The translations under genes were made by a program, and so were the position numbers. The notes beneath the pieces were generated by a model that was not told where the DNA came from, ran no database searches, and was given only the letters and a program-made list of their open reading frames with translations. 64,000 nt of DNA from Bacteroidota bacterium (GTDB lineage Bacteria > Bacteroidota > Bacteroidia > Chitinophagales > Chitinophagaceae), in NCBI GenBank assembly GCA_029558715.1, contig JAKQEA010000100.1, positions 1 through 64,000 of the forward strand, in the 5' to 3' direction. Within the stretch, counting starts at the first letter, position 1, and each line of letters starts with the position of its first letter. Positions 10,005 to 20,985 of the stretch are shown in pieces.

Positions 10005-12760
10005 TTTGATTCTCCTCCCGGCATTTTATTAAAAGACCACTCAAAGCGCAGTATAAAATACCGGCTGATACGCTGAAAACGGTCGTCAGAAATAAAGGTA
10101 CTGTTGATGGTACGGGTAAAGCCTTTGTTGTCGTCCAGTATATCATTAACGGTAAAGCTTATTTTACCTGTATCTTTCTTGAATACTTTTTTATGAATAC
10201 CTGCATTCCATACTACCAGGTTTGTATTGGTCGCAAAAGCATTGATCCGTTGTCTCAGATCTGCATTAATATCTGTTTGTAATTCTATTTTCCACGGTAA
10301 TGTTACTTCAGCTTCTGCACGGGTTCCGTAGGTGAAATAGTTGTTGTCAATGCTGGAAGGGAGTGAAGATTTGGTTTGATTATATCCTACATAGGGACTT
10401 ATATTAAAATCGTATTTATCTTCCGCTTCTATTCCTAAATGAATATTAAGTGTGACGGTTGAAGATGTGGTAGTGGCTTTTGTCCCGTTTACAAAATTGA
10501 TATAACGGCCACCGTTTGCGTTAATGCCTAAACCATAATTTGGTTTTTTCTCACCCCTGCTTTTGTCATAATTGAACCACAGATACCAATTACTATTGCC
10601 GTTTACATTCACCGGGTAATAGGTTCGTTTACCGGTTGCCAGGTCAATCGTATTAAACTGGGTAATAGCATTCTGCTGGATATTATAACTGAAATTGGCC
10701 CAGATACCGGACTGCTTTAGTACTTTATATTGGTTAAAGAACAGGTTTATTCCGTGGTTAAACCCAACTTTCAGGTCAGGATTACCAATGTATTCATTCA
10801 AAGGATCAGAGTTGTCACGCAATGGCTGCAACTGATTGATAGTTGGCTGACGGGTGGTACCACGATAATTTAATCCAATATTCATTTGTGGTTTAGGCAG
10901 AAAATTGATCTGTGCCTGTGGTGTTATGTTCAGAAAATTGTATTTGTTCAGACTGCTATTATCAAGATTCTTCAGTTTTAGTTTTACGGAAGAAATCCCT
11001 GAGCCAAAACCAAGTTTCACTTTTTTCCCATTATACCGCAGCAATGCATTGCTGCTATGAGAAAAGGCATCTAATTCAAAATTGTTGCTGAATTCAGGCA
11101 CCAGCACTTCATACTTCCCGTTAAAATCTTTTTCAAATGTGTTTCTCAGCGACCTGGAGTGATTATTATTATAGGCATACTCAAAGACGAGCATCCAATA
11201 GTCTGAAAGAGGTTCTGTGAATGTGGTTTTCACACCAGTGGTGGTAGAACGGCCATCAAACATTTTTTGCTGATCTATAGTATCACTATAGTCATAAACG
11301 CCATTATCAAAATACCGGATAAGGGTATTGTTCAATCCTTCGTTATTGTCTTCTGTTACACCTAAGCGGACTACTGTTTGCCATTGCCTGTTTTTCTTTT
11401 TGAACAACTGTTTATAAGTAAGCTGGTTGTCAAACAGGTTACGCTGAGTCCGGTTATCATAATTGTTAAAGCTTTGGTTGATCGTATCCAGTCCGGATCC
11501 TATGAACTCGCCGTCGTTTCTTCCGGTTGTATGGCTCTTTTTGTAAGTGTGGCCTGAAACGATTTTAATAGAAGCCAGTGAATCGATCTTCCATTCATAT
11601 TTGGCATTTACAACATGTTGCTGGTTCAAACCGTTCTTGCTGCTGTATTTATTACTGTATGTAAGCCCTGTAGGCAAAATATTTTGTGTAAGAGTGGTGC
11701 CGGTATTTGTTGTACCAAGGCTATTGAACCGGTAGGAGAGATTGACATTATGTTTATCTGCATTCCATTTATTACTGAATAATGCCCCGGCAGTATAGGC
11801 ATCAGGCAGGCCCCGCAGGCTCCAGTCATTAAATTCATCGTTTCCGCCAAAGCTGAAATAATAGCCACTTAGTTCATCATATTCATAATCATTTTCAACA
11901 CCCAGTTTTTGCCTGTCTTCCCAATTAAGGCTGCCGGCATTTACATTTGTCCTGGTCAGGTATGTTGATATTTTCTTTTTACCAACAAACCGGTTATAAA
12001 GTGTTTTTGCGTCAATGAATTTATTGAAATCAGTACCGGCCTGTATTTTGCCAAAAGAACCTTTCTTCGCATCTTCTTTCAATTTGATATTTACAGTTTT
12101 CCCTTCGCTGCCTGTGGTCATACCAGTTAATTGCTGTTGCTCTGTTTTTGTTTCAAAAACCTGTACCCGGTCAACTGCTTTGGCAGAAATATTTTGTGTG
12201 GCCATCGTGGGATCATCACCAAAGAATTCTTCACCATCCACCAATACCTTATCTACCCGCTTTCCCTGTGCCACAATTTCTCCTTTTGCATTTACTGTAA
12301 AACCGGGAAGTTTCTTAAGCAAATCTTCTACTGTAGCACCTTCTTTTACTATAAAACTATCTGCCACAAACTCGGTGGTGTCTCCTTTTATGCGGATGGC
12401 TGAGCCGGTCCGGATTACCACTTCTTCGAGCATTTTACTTTTTAAGGTCATGAAAATATTTCCGATGTCAGCATCTGCTTTTACTTCCAGTTTATCCATA
12501 TAATCAGCAAACCTGGGATAGGTAACCAGCAAAACATATTGACCGGTGTCTGGTACTGATAATACAAATTTTCCATTTTGAGCAGTACGGGTAAAGCTGA
12601 CTAAAGTGGTATCTGATTTTTTTAGCAAAGCGATAACCGCTAGTGGCAAATTCTTTTTTTCAGAAGAATCTGTAACAGTTCCAGAAATTTTAATTTGTTG
12701 TGCAGTAGCTGAAAATGCATACAGTAGCAGCAAACAGAATAGGACAGCGGGTTTTCGCAT
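10001..12760 (-). CDS. TonB-dependent receptor / outer membrane beta-barrel protein with carboxypeptidase-regulatory-like N-terminal domain
   Basis: Signal peptide; ISGTVTDSSEKKNLPLAVIALL; plug-like VEDLLKKLPGFTVNAKGEIVAQGKRVDKVLVDGEEFFGDDP; 4-bp overlap with the GLPGLI gene. Confidence 0.88.
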   Translation of the reverse strand: MRKPAVLFCLLLLYAFSATAQQIKISGTVTDSSEKKNLPLAVIALLKKSDTTLVSFTRTAQNGKFVLSVPDTGQYVLLVTYPRFADYMDKLEVKADADIGNIFMTLKSKMLEEVVIRTGSAIRIKGDTTEFVADSFIVKEGATVEDLLKKLPGFTVNAKGEIVAQGKRVDKVLVDGEEFFGDDPTMATQNISAKAVDRVQVFETKTEQQQLTGMTTGSEGKTVNIKLKEDAKKGSFGKIQAGTDFNKFIDAKTLYNRFVGKKKISTYLTRTNVNAGSLNWEDRQKLGVENDYEYDELSGYYFSFGGNDEFNDWSLRGLPDAYTAGALFSNKWNADKHNVNLSYRFNSLGTTNTGTTLTQNILPTGLTYSNKYSSKNGLNQQHVVNAKYEWKIDSLASIKIVSGHTYKKSHTTGRNDGEFIGSGLDTINQSFNNYDNRTQRNLFDNQLTYKQLFKKKNRQWQTVVRLGVTEDNNEGLNNTLIRYFDNGVYDYSDTIDQQKMFDGRSTTTGVKTTFTEPLSDYWMLVFEYAYNNNHSRSLRNTFEKDFNGKYEVLVPEFSNNFELDAFSHSSNALLRYNGKKVKLGFGSGISSVKLKLKNLDNSSLNKYNFLNITPQAQINFLPKPQMNIGLNYRGTTRQPTINQLQPLRDNSDPLNEYIGNPDLKVGFNHGINLFFNQYKVLKQSGIWANFSYNIQQNAITQFNTIDLATGKRTYYPVNVNGNSNWYLWFNYDKSRGEKKPNYGLGINANGGRYINFVNGTKATTTSSTVTLNIHLGIEAEDKYDFNISPYVGYNQTKSSLPSSIDNNYFTYGTRAEAEVTLPWKIELQTDINADLRQRINAFATNTNLVVWNAGIHKKVFKKDTGKISFTVNDILDDNKGFTRTINSTFISDDRFQRISRYFILRFEWSFNKMPGGESK

Positions 12761-12943
12761 GTTGGTTTTAGAATTTGTTCCGAAAATATCATTATTGCTA
12801 CCTGTCAGAGTCGATATTTATCTGAACTGCACAAAATTGATGATTTCCGGTAAAGTAAAAGTGTTCTCTAGCTCTACAACTGTTAAATTTTCAACAAAAA
12901 AGGTGTAAGTTGAGTGTGATACATATTCATTAAATCCCATACG

Positions 12944-14968
12944 ATGGCCACAAAGAAAAAGGATACCGGAGAAAAATTACCCGGGGATAACGGTAAACCA
13001 AAACCGAAATTACCTGTGACTGAAAAAGCCAGGAAGTATGAAGAAGTAAACTTTGTGGATACTACAAAGCCTGTATGGAATTATTCTATCCTGACTGATG
13101 AAGATGTGACTAATTACCAGAACGGAACTAATTACCAGCTATATAAAAAATTTGGTTCTCATTCTATACAGGTAAATGATGTATGGGGAATGTATTTCTG
13201 TGTGTGGGCGCCAAATGGCACTTCCGTTTCAGTAAAAGGAAATTTTAATGACTGGAAAAATCATGAATTTGAATTATATCCCCGTTGGGATAAGAGTGGT
13301 ATATGGGAGGGGTTCATCCCGGGATTCAAATTAGGAGAAGCTTATAAATACCATATTGTTGGCTATGCTAAAAGAAAGCAGGACAAAGGTGATCCATTCG
13401 CCAACTTCTGGGAAAAAAGACCACAAACTGCCAGTATTACCTGGGATATGTATTATGAATGGAAAGACGAAGAGTGGATGAAGAAGAGGAAAAAAAATAA
13501 TTCACTCGATGCCCCGTGGAGTGTGTATGAAGTGCACCTGGCCAGCTGGCAGCGGCCAAACAAGCATGATGAAGAAACGTATAACAGTTATGATGATATT
13601 AAGGAAAGACTGGTTCCTTATTTAAAGGAAACCGGTTTTACACATGTTGAGTTTATGCCGGTAATGGAACATCCGTTTGATGGGAGCTGGGGTTACCAGT
13701 GTACAGGTTTTTTTGCCGCCACATCCAGGTTTGGTGATCCGCAGGGATTAATGCGATTAATTGATGCATTGCACCAGGAAGGAATAGGAGTAATACTTGA
13801 TTGGGTGCCTTCTCATTTTCCGTACGATGCTCATGGATTATTTATGTTTGATGGCACTCATACCTATGAGTATGCAGATATGCGTAAAGGATTTCACCCG
13901 GACTGGAACAGTTATATATTTAATTACAAAAGGGGAGAAGTAAAATCATTCCTGATCAGCAGTGCCCGTTATTGGTTTGATATGTTTCATATTGATGGCA
14001 TCCGGGTAGATGCTGTTTCATCCATGCTGAAATTAAATTACTCCAGGGAACATGGACAATGGGAACCAAATGAATTTGGTGGCGATGGTAACCTTGAAGC
14101 TATTGCTTTTATCAAAGACCTGAACGAAACAATCTTCCGTGATTTTCCGGATGTGCAAACTATTGCTGAAGAAGCAACGGACTGGCCCGGAGTAAGCAAG
14201 CCAACTTTTGAAGGTGGTCTTGGCTTCGGTATGAAATGGATGATGGGTTGGATGCATGATACGTTAGACTATTTTAAAATAGATCCTGTTTACAGGCAGC
14301 ATCATCAGAATAAGTTTTCATTCAGTATGATGTACTACTATGATGAAAATTTTATGTTACCACTCAGTCATGATGAAGTAGTGCATGGCAAAAGCCCGAT
14401 GATCTACAAAGTACCTGGCGATGAATGGCAGAAATTTGCCAACCTTCGACTGTTGTATACATATATGTGGACACATCCCGGGGCCAAACTCTTATTTATG
14501 GGTAATGAATTCGGACAAACCGGGGAATGGAACTATAAATCAGAATTGCAATGGGAGTTGTTACAATTCGATTGTCACCGGTTACTTAAAAACTGTGTGG
14601 CTGACCTGAATTATCTATTAAAGACCGAAACGGCTTTGCATCATAACCAGTTCAATATGGATGGATTTGAATGGGTAGATCTTAATCATCGGGCGGAAAG
14701 TGTGATTGTATTTAAAAGGAAAGGAAAGAAAAAAGGAGATGACTTGCTTATTGTGCTGAATATGACACCGGTAGTCCGCTACGACTGGCAAATTGAAGTA
14801 ATTGGGAAGCCATATACAACTGAAATATTTAACAGTGACAAGACAATATACTGGGGAACCGGCGACGTTTATAATCCTGAACTGAGATGTGAGCTGGTTG
14901 ACAAGGGTCAAAAAAAATACCGTGTTACCGTAAATTTACCTGCACTTGCTGGGATTATTCTGAAATAA
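12944..14968 (+). CDS. glgB: 1,4-alpha-glucan branching enzyme
   Basis: MYFCVWAPNGTSVSVKGNFNDW, HVEFMPVMEHPFDGSWGYQCTGFFAATSRFG, DGIRVDAVSSML, LPLSHDEVVHGK, FMGNEFGQ. Confidence 0.96.
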   Translation: MATKKKDTGEKLPGDNGKPKPKLPVTEKARKYEEVNFVDTTKPVWNYSILTDEDVTNYQNGTNYQLYKKFGSHSIQVNDVWGMYFCVWAPNGTSVSVKGNFNDWKNHEFELYPRWDKSGIWEGFIPGFKLGEAYKYHIVGYAKRKQDKGDPFANFWEKRPQTASITWDMYYEWKDEEWMKKRKKNNSLDAPWSVYEVHLASWQRPNKHDEETYNSYDDIKERLVPYLKETGFTHVEFMPVMEHPFDGSWGYQCTGFFAATSRFGDPQGLMRLIDALHQEGIGVILDWVPSHFPYDAHGLFMFDGTHTYEYADMRKGFHPDWNSYIFNYKRGEVKSFLISSARYWFDMFHIDGIRVDAVSSMLKLNYSREHGQWEPNEFGGDGNLEAIAFIKDLNETIFRDFPDVQTIAEEATDWPGVSKPTFEGGLGFGMKWMMGWMHDTLDYFKIDPVYRQHHQNKFSFSMMYYYDENFMLPLSHDEVVHGKSPMIYKVPGDEWQKFANLRLLYTYMWTHPGAKLLFMGNEFGQTGEWNYKSELQWELLQFDCHRLLKNCVADLNYLLKTETALHHNQFNMDGFEWVDLNHRAESVIVFKRKGKKKGDDLLIVLNMTPVVRYDWQIEVIGKPYTTEIFNSDKTIYWGTGDVYNPELRCELVDKGQKKYRVTVNLPALAGIILK

Positions 14969-15082
14969 CTACTATTTTGTAATGAAATTCGCTGATAAAG
15001 AGGCGGTTAAGTTTTGATTAGTAAATCTCCAAATCTATCTTAGTGATGAGAAACTCTTTGTGTCAAAGTCAAAATTCATCCT

Positions 15083-16144
15083 ATGATACGTAATATACTC
15101 TTGTTGTGTCTGTTGCTGACAGGTTCAGTGGTGTTTTCACAAACTTCAATTTCACCGATCAACCTCACTGTTGACAGTGCTGATTTCTTTTTGCAAAAAG
15201 GTTTACTGGAAAAGCAAAACGGACGTCGCCTTGAATCGCTGAAAAATTTTGAAAAAGCGGCGAAATACGATGCTAACAGTAAAACAATAACTGCTGAATT
15301 GGCTTCAGCCTACCATGACTTGCGCAAGTATGGAAATGCAAGGGAGATGTATAAGAAATTGGTTACACTGGGTGATGAATCTCCGGCTACTTACAAGCAA
15401 CTGATGCTGCTTTCTTACCAGATGAAACAGAATGATGATGTGATTGAGTACGCAGCCAGGCTGAAGAAAGCTGATCCATCTGAAAAAGTGAATTTCTATC
15501 TTGGAAAAGTACATTATGATACAGACAATTACGGGGAAGCTATAAAAGCTTTGAATGAGGCAGCTAAAGAAGACCCTGCTAATGCAGAAGTGCCTTACAT
15601 GATTGCCCGCAGCTATGCAGATATGATGAATTATAAACTTGCTGTTCCATATTTCAGGAAAGCTATTGAACTGGATCCCAAACAAAGCTATTGGGTATAT
15701 GAGCTGGGCCTCATTTGTTATGCAATGCATGATGATAAGAATGCTCTCAAATACATTTTAGAAGCAGCTGATAAAGGCTACAAAAAAGATAATGATTACC
15801 TGGAGAATCTTGCTATTGCTTACCTGAATGTCGGGCAATTGGATTCTGGTGTAGCTATGCTGAATGAAATATTAAAAAAGAAACCAAGTGATCTGAATAT
15901 ACTGAACATGGTGGCCGAGGCTTGCTATTACAAGGCAAAGTATGACATGGCTATTGAATACTGGGACAGGGTGCTAGAATATGATAAAGAAAACGCCTCC
16001 GCATTATACATGATCGGAATGAGTTACCAGAAAAAGGGCGGAAGAGAGAATACAGAGAAGGGTATAGCTCTTTGCGATAAAGCAATCGAACTTGACCCCA
16101 GTCTCGCTTCTTTGAAACAGAAGAAGATGATGGCAGGGCTATGA
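15083..16144 (+). CDS. Tetratricopeptide repeat protein, exported
   Basis: Signal peptide and repeated TPR units (AEVPYMIARSYADMMNYKLAVPYFRKAIELDPK). Confidence 0.85.
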   Translation: MIRNILLLCLLLTGSVVFSQTSISPINLTVDSADFFLQKGLLEKQNGRRLESLKNFEKAAKYDANSKTITAELASAYHDLRKYGNAREMYKKLVTLGDESPATYKQLMLLSYQMKQNDDVIEYAARLKKADPSEKVNFYLGKVHYDTDNYGEAIKALNEAAKEDPANAEVPYMIARSYADMMNYKLAVPYFRKAIELDPKQSYWVYELGLICYAMHDDKNALKYILEAADKGYKKDNDYLENLAIAYLNVGQLDSGVAMLNEILKKKPSDLNILNMVAEACYYKAKYDMAIEYWDRVLEYDKENASALYMIGMSYQKKGGRENTEKGIALCDKAIELDPSLASLKQKKMMAGL

Positions 16145-16160
16145 CCAGATATTAAAACGA

Positions 16161-16194
16161 AAAAGAGGCAAATCAGTATTGATTTGCCTCTTTT
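16161..16194. terminator. Bidirectional intrinsic terminator
   Basis: Perfect 14-bp inverted repeat AAAAGAGGCAAATC-agtatt-GATTTGCCTCTTTT between convergent genes. Confidence 0.9.
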
Positions 16195-16719
16195 TTATGG
16201 CTGTTTGATTTTACTATGTACCTCAATGCCGATTTCAGGTCCCAGGGATTTAACTATCCAGTCCAATGTTATATAAACCTGAATAGGGGAGTTGAAAACA
16301 TCTTTGCCTTTTTCGACGATGGTTGTATTCCATTTCTTTTCCTTTTCAGTAGTAGATATATCAAACCCGGGGCCAAATACCTCTTTGAACATTGCCACAA
16401 GGGTTTTATAGTAGTGCTGGTAATCTGTTAGAGTACCGGAGAAATAGGAATGGGAGAAACGAATTTTCAAATATTGGTCATTATTTTCTTCATCCTCTTC
16501 GTAAAGAACTAATCCATTGCCCATTTCAAATTTCACATTGCGTTCTTCGATCCACATTTCATCTTGCTCTGTCAGATTTTTTTTGATATCAGGAAGCCCT
16601 TTCTTAATTCGGATGATTTTTTCTTTTACACCCTTTTGTGAACCAATGGGAGGATTGTTTTGGGCCTGGGCAGTATTTGTATACGCAAAAATAGAGGCCA
16701 GAATAATCAGTTTTTTCAT
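16195..16719 (-). CDS. Hypothetical exported protein
   Basis: ORF with N-terminal signal peptide; no recognised domain. Confidence 0.7.
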   Translation of the reverse strand: MKKLIILASIFAYTNTAQAQNNPPIGSQKGVKEKIIRIKKGLPDIKKNLTEQDEMWIEERNVKFEMGNGLVLYEEDEENNDQYLKIRFSHSYFSGTLTDYQHYYKTLVAMFKEVFGPGFDISTTEKEKKWNTTIVEKGKDVFNSPIQVYITLDWIVKSLGPEIGIEVHSKIKQP

Positions 16720-16778
16720 ATGCTGTTTATTATAGGGAACTACAAAATAAAATTAAAAATTCAGGCCAGCATAAAATT

Positions 16779-18560
16779 TTACATCCTTTCAGGCACTTTA
16801 ATCCCTAATAAACTCATTGCGGAAGCAATTACGTTAGCTGTCATTGCAGAAAGCTGTAAACGCAGTTGTTTCTTTTCTTCAGATTCTGCATTCATGACCG
16901 AATGTTCGGTATAAAAAGTATTAAATGATTTGGCCAGGTTAAAGGCATAAATAGCCAGTACAGACGGATTATGTTCTGCTACCGCCTGCTCAATGATGAC
17001 CGGGTATTGTTCCAGCGCCACGATCAGTTCTTTTTCAAGCTTCAGCAAACCGGTAGTTGGTGATGAGTGACTGTCGGTAGCCTTCTCTTTTCTTAAAATT
17101 GATTTAATCCTCGCATGGGTATATTGTACAAACGGCCCCGTAAAGCCATGAAAATCGATGGATTCTTCCGGGTTAAAGATCATTTTCTTTTTTGGATCAA
17201 CTCTTAACAGGAAAAATTTTAAAGCCCCCAATGCAATGGTGTCATAGAGTTCTTTTAATTCTGCCTCAGTGAAATCTTTTACTTTACCCAGCTCTTCTGT
17301 TTTATGCCTGGCTACATTTACCATTTCTTCTACCATATCATCTGCATCTACCACGGTTCCTTCCCGGCTTTTCATTCTGCCGGTCGGCAATTCCACCATG
17401 CCATAACTCAGGTGGTATATACTATTGGCATAAGGCCTTCCTAATTTCTGCAGGATCAGTTTGAGCACTTTCATGTGATAATTCTGTTCATCTGCGATCA
17501 CATAAATGCTCTGGTCATACCTGAACTCTTCGTATTTCTGTTGTGCCAGGCCCAGGTCCTGTGTGATGTAAACGGAAGTGCCATCTTTTCGCAAAACTAG
17601 TTTTTCATCGAGACCATCAGCGGTAAGATCGATCCAGACACTGCCATCATCCTTTTTAAAAAACACCCCCTGTTTTAATCCTTCTTCCACATCTTTTTTC
17701 CCAAGCAGGTAAGTATCACTTTCGTAGTACATTTTATGGAAATCACTTCCTACCCGTTTATAGGTGATATCAAATCCTTCATACACCCAGCCATTCATTT
17801 TTTTCCAGAGTTCAATTACATCCGGTTTCCCTGCTTCCCAATCAAGCAACATCTGCTGTGTGCCTTTCATGATGGGGGCTTCCTTTTCTGCTTCCTCTTT
17901 TTTCATTCCACCAGCTACTAATTCTTCTACCTGCTTTTTATATACATCATTGAATTTTACATAGTATTCTCCCACAAAATGGTCGCCCTTGGTATTAGTT
18001 GATTGTGGCGTAGCCCCGTTTGCAAAAAGCTGCCAGGCGATCATGCTCTTGCAGATATGAATACCCCTGTCATTTACAATACAGCTTTTGATCACTTCAT
18101 AGCCGCTTTCTTTTAGTATCTGCGCCACACTCCACCCTAAAAAATTATTCCGGAGGTGACCCAGGTGCAATGGCTTATTAGTATTGGGAGAGGAATACTC
18201 TACCATTACTTTTTCTCCGTTGGGCGATTTGAAACCGAATCTTGCATTGTTATAATTCGATTGCAATATTTCTGTCCAGTATGCATCAGTAATTGTCAGG
18301 TTCAGAAAACCTTTAATCACATTATACCCGCTGAAAAGGTCCGGGTTATTTTTAAGCAGCGCTTCGCCAATCTCATTTCCCAATTGTTCAGGTGATTTTT
18401 TCAGCTGTTTTACAAACGAGAACAGCACCAGTGTATAATCTCCTTCAAATTCAGGTTTGGTTGAGTTAATGGTCAGGTCAGCTTCCGTGAATGCCTGTTT
18501 ATATAAATCACCCAATACCTGTACTACCAATGGTTTGATCCTGCTTACGATGCTCATCAT
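16779..18560 (-). CDS. argS: Arginine--tRNA ligase
   Basis: VEYSSPNTNKPLHLGHLRNNFLG (HIGH motif), MKSREGTVVDADDM. Confidence 0.96.
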   Translation of the reverse strand: MMSIVSRIKPLVVQVLGDLYKQAFTEADLTINSTKPEFEGDYTLVLFSFVKQLKKSPEQLGNEIGEALLKNNPDLFSGYNVIKGFLNLTITDAYWTEILQSNYNNARFGFKSPNGEKVMVEYSSPNTNKPLHLGHLRNNFLGWSVAQILKESGYEVIKSCIVNDRGIHICKSMIAWQLFANGATPQSTNTKGDHFVGEYYVKFNDVYKKQVEELVAGGMKKEEAEKEAPIMKGTQQMLLDWEAGKPDVIELWKKMNGWVYEGFDITYKRVGSDFHKMYYESDTYLLGKKDVEEGLKQGVFFKKDDGSVWIDLTADGLDEKLVLRKDGTSVYITQDLGLAQQKYEEFRYDQSIYVIADEQNYHMKVLKLILQKLGRPYANSIYHLSYGMVELPTGRMKSREGTVVDADDMVEEMVNVARHKTEELGKVKDFTEAELKELYDTIALGALKFFLLRVDPKKKMIFNPEESIDFHGFTGPFVQYTHARIKSILRKEKATDSHSSPTTGLLKLEKELIVALEQYPVIIEQAVAEHNPSVLAIYAFNLAKSFNTFYTEHSVMNAESEEKKQLRLQLSAMTANVIASAMSLLGIKVPERM

Positions 18561-18640
18561 TTCTTGCTTTAGCCGGCAAATTTACGAAACCTTACCTCTA
18601 ATTCCTTAATTACCAATTCCCATATTACCTTTGCCCGTCC

Positions 18641-19156
18641 ATGCGAAAACATTTACATAGTGCCCGGGATTTTATCCTTCCTGTCATCGATTTTTTCTAT
18701 CCGCCTTTTCGTAGGCTGATGAACCTGCAGACCTTTCGCTATGCAGCTTCTGGTGGTGGTAATGTACTGCTGGGCTTCCTTGTCTATTCACTTAGTTATA
18801 AATTCCTTTTTTTTGAGAAGGATTTCCATTTCGGCTTTTATGCTTTTAAAGGACATATAGCAGCCCTATTCCTTTCTTTTTGTATTACATTCCCTATTGG
18901 ATTCTTTATGTCGAAATATGTGGTCTTTACTGATTCGAACATGAAAGGCCGCATCCAGTTATTCCGTTACTTTATGATCTGTATGTTCAATCTTGTACTG
19001 AACTATTTATTGCTTAAAATATTTGTGGAGAAACTGAATGTGCAGCCCATTCTTGCACAGGTGATGACGGTGGTGATCGTCGTAGTATTCAGTTACCTGG
19101 CACAAAGGAATTTTTCTTTCAAGGCATCTGCCATTGATGAAGAGGTCAGAGACTGA
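18641..19156 (+). CDS. GtrA family membrane protein
   Basis: About 4 TM segments; LQTFRYAASGGGNVLLGFLVYSLSYKF and SYLAQRNFSFK C-terminus. Confidence 0.8.
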   Translation: MRKHLHSARDFILPVIDFFYPPFRRLMNLQTFRYAASGGGNVLLGFLVYSLSYKFLFFEKDFHFGFYAFKGHIAALFLSFCITFPIGFFMSKYVVFTDSNMKGRIQLFRYFMICMFNLVLNYLLLKIFVEKLNVQPILAQVMTVVIVVVFSYLAQRNFSFKASAIDEEVRD

Positions 19157-20576
19157 AATTACCTGAATCTACTTTTACAGAGAGTTCGCCTTTACAATTA
19201 CTTCTTATGACAAGGTGCTGCTGCATAGGATAGATGCCGGCTAGTTTTATATCATTGATATTGCCATAGCTGCGTATACCTTTCATCCATTCCTGGTTCA
19301 GTTGTTCATTAATCGTTATTTTGGCTGAATCGATATAGGCTCCCAGTTCAAACCGGGCATGTTTGCTGATCTCTTTGGTGATCTTTTTATCAAATAACCA
19401 GTCTGCCGAACCGAGCAGCACATTTTTGGACTTGATATCAAAATCAATATTTGTTACCTCGATGATCCTGCTGACGGTATCATAAACTGGTTTGCCAGCG
19501 AGATAAACAATACCATTATTGGTGCCCGAAAAGTTGATCCGGATAATCAGCTTCTCAAATCCTCCGCCATAAATTTTGCAACTGTCAATAATAAATTTCT
19601 TTTTTACAAAGGCTTTTTTAAAATCGAATTGTTTGCCGGCTAGCTGTTCATTCATCAGCTGGCTGAGTGAATCATAACTCAATACAGCATCCAGGAAAAT
19701 CGAAAACCCGTCTTTGCCCGCGGCATTGCTGATATGGGGTACCCAGGAACTTTCTTCCACCGGTTTTTCAAAACTGATAACAGGTTTGGCAGATAATCCC
19801 AATACTACATTCAGCGAGTCATTTTGTGTATACAGCCTGTTGATATGAACACCTTTCGGATTGATCTTCAGCCAGCCAAGCCCGTAAATTCCATATACCT
19901 TATTCAGTTGATCCCACACTTTTTGAAATTGAGGTTTCAGGTCTGTAGAACTGTAACTTTTGTCCAGGTCTTTCTTGGCAGCATCAAGCTCTGACACCAA
20001 TCCCTTCATTACCTGGTTGGTAATATTCTGACCCCAGAAGCATACTTCACATTTATCCAGTGGTTGCGGATCATTTCTTTTGATATCCAGCTTTACTTTA
20101 TAGTTGGTCATCAGGGTGAGTGTATTGCTGAATGATACATTTACTTTTCGCTCCGGTTCATCAAAACCACAACGGCAGGGTGGTGTCCACGGAGAAAGAA
20201 TAACACCATTGGCACAGACCCGGGTGGAACCGATGATTTTATAAAAGCCGGTGAATCCAAGGTTCAGCGACATACCGGAAGCTTTCATCTGCAGTTTACT
20301 TCTGCGAAAGCTGTATTTATAACGGGTATCACAACCAACCTGCACCCAGCCATCCGGGTAGCCTGGTGAAGTGAACAGCGTATCCACACTTTTCTCCGCC
20401 ATGGCATAGACAGGCTTCAGGTCTATCTGTATCGGAATATTAATTTCAGAATCAGGCAATGAATCCAGTTTGAAATTGCCGGGCGACAGATCAGGATTAG
20501 CCGGATTTATTTTCTGAGAGTGAGAAGTGATAAAACCGAGTAAACAAAATAAAATAAGAATTCCTTTTCCTTTCAT
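19146..20576 (-). CDS. DUF4403 family protein
   Basis: SEINIPIQIDLKPVYAMAEKSVDTLF and WLKINPKGVHINRLYTQNDSLNVVLGLSAKP typical of the DUF4403 group. Confidence 0.75.
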   Translation of the reverse strand: MKGKGILILFCLLGFITSHSQKINPANPDLSPGNFKLDSLPDSEINIPIQIDLKPVYAMAEKSVDTLFTSPGYPDGWVQVGCDTRYKYSFRRSKLQMKASGMSLNLGFTGFYKIIGSTRVCANGVILSPWTPPCRCGFDEPERKVNVSFSNTLTLMTNYKVKLDIKRNDPQPLDKCEVCFWGQNITNQVMKGLVSELDAAKKDLDKSYSSTDLKPQFQKVWDQLNKVYGIYGLGWLKINPKGVHINRLYTQNDSLNVVLGLSAKPVISFEKPVEESSWVPHISNAAGKDGFSIFLDAVLSYDSLSQLMNEQLAGKQFDFKKAFVKKKFIIDSCKIYGGGFEKLIIRINFSGTNNGIVYLAGKPVYDTVSRIIEVTNIDFDIKSKNVLLGSADWLFDKKITKEISKHARFELGAYIDSAKITINEQLNQEWMKGIRSYGNINDIKLAGIYPMQQHLVIRSNCKGELSVKVDSGNFSL

Positions 20577-20985
20577 GCTGAATGTTGACGGTCAAAAATA
20601 GCTAAACAAAGGAAAAGGATTTGTGAAGAAATTACCTGGTAAAAATTGTTGTTCGGAGGGAAACTATACAATCAGAGCTCGGGTAGTAGCACAACTACAA
20701 AACCTGCCTGCAGCATACCGGCAAACGAATTAACAAAGCTTCTGTTTTTACTGCGTATTTATTATACGTACTTTACCTCCGGCCCGGAACTCCGTGGTCC
20801 TAATATTAATAACATACACTCTATGATTACTCTTGCGATTATCCTCTTGATCTCCCGTACCAAGAAAGGCCAGTTCATACTTTTCCGCATGTGCAGGCTT
20901 ACGCCTTTGGCCCTCCGTCATTAATTACATTTGTTTGGGTTGTGTTATACTAAACGATTTACCGCAGTTATCTATTACCAATTAG

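Noticed and set aside
12015-12503. 162-aa ORF antisense to the TonB-dependent receptor
   Set aside because: Shadow ORF wholly within a well-supported gene
20646-20924. 92-aa ORF in the 0.4-kb gap between DUF4403 and YdeI-like genes
   Set aside because: No ribosome site or domain, atypical composition; probably non-coding, although the gap itself is unexplained
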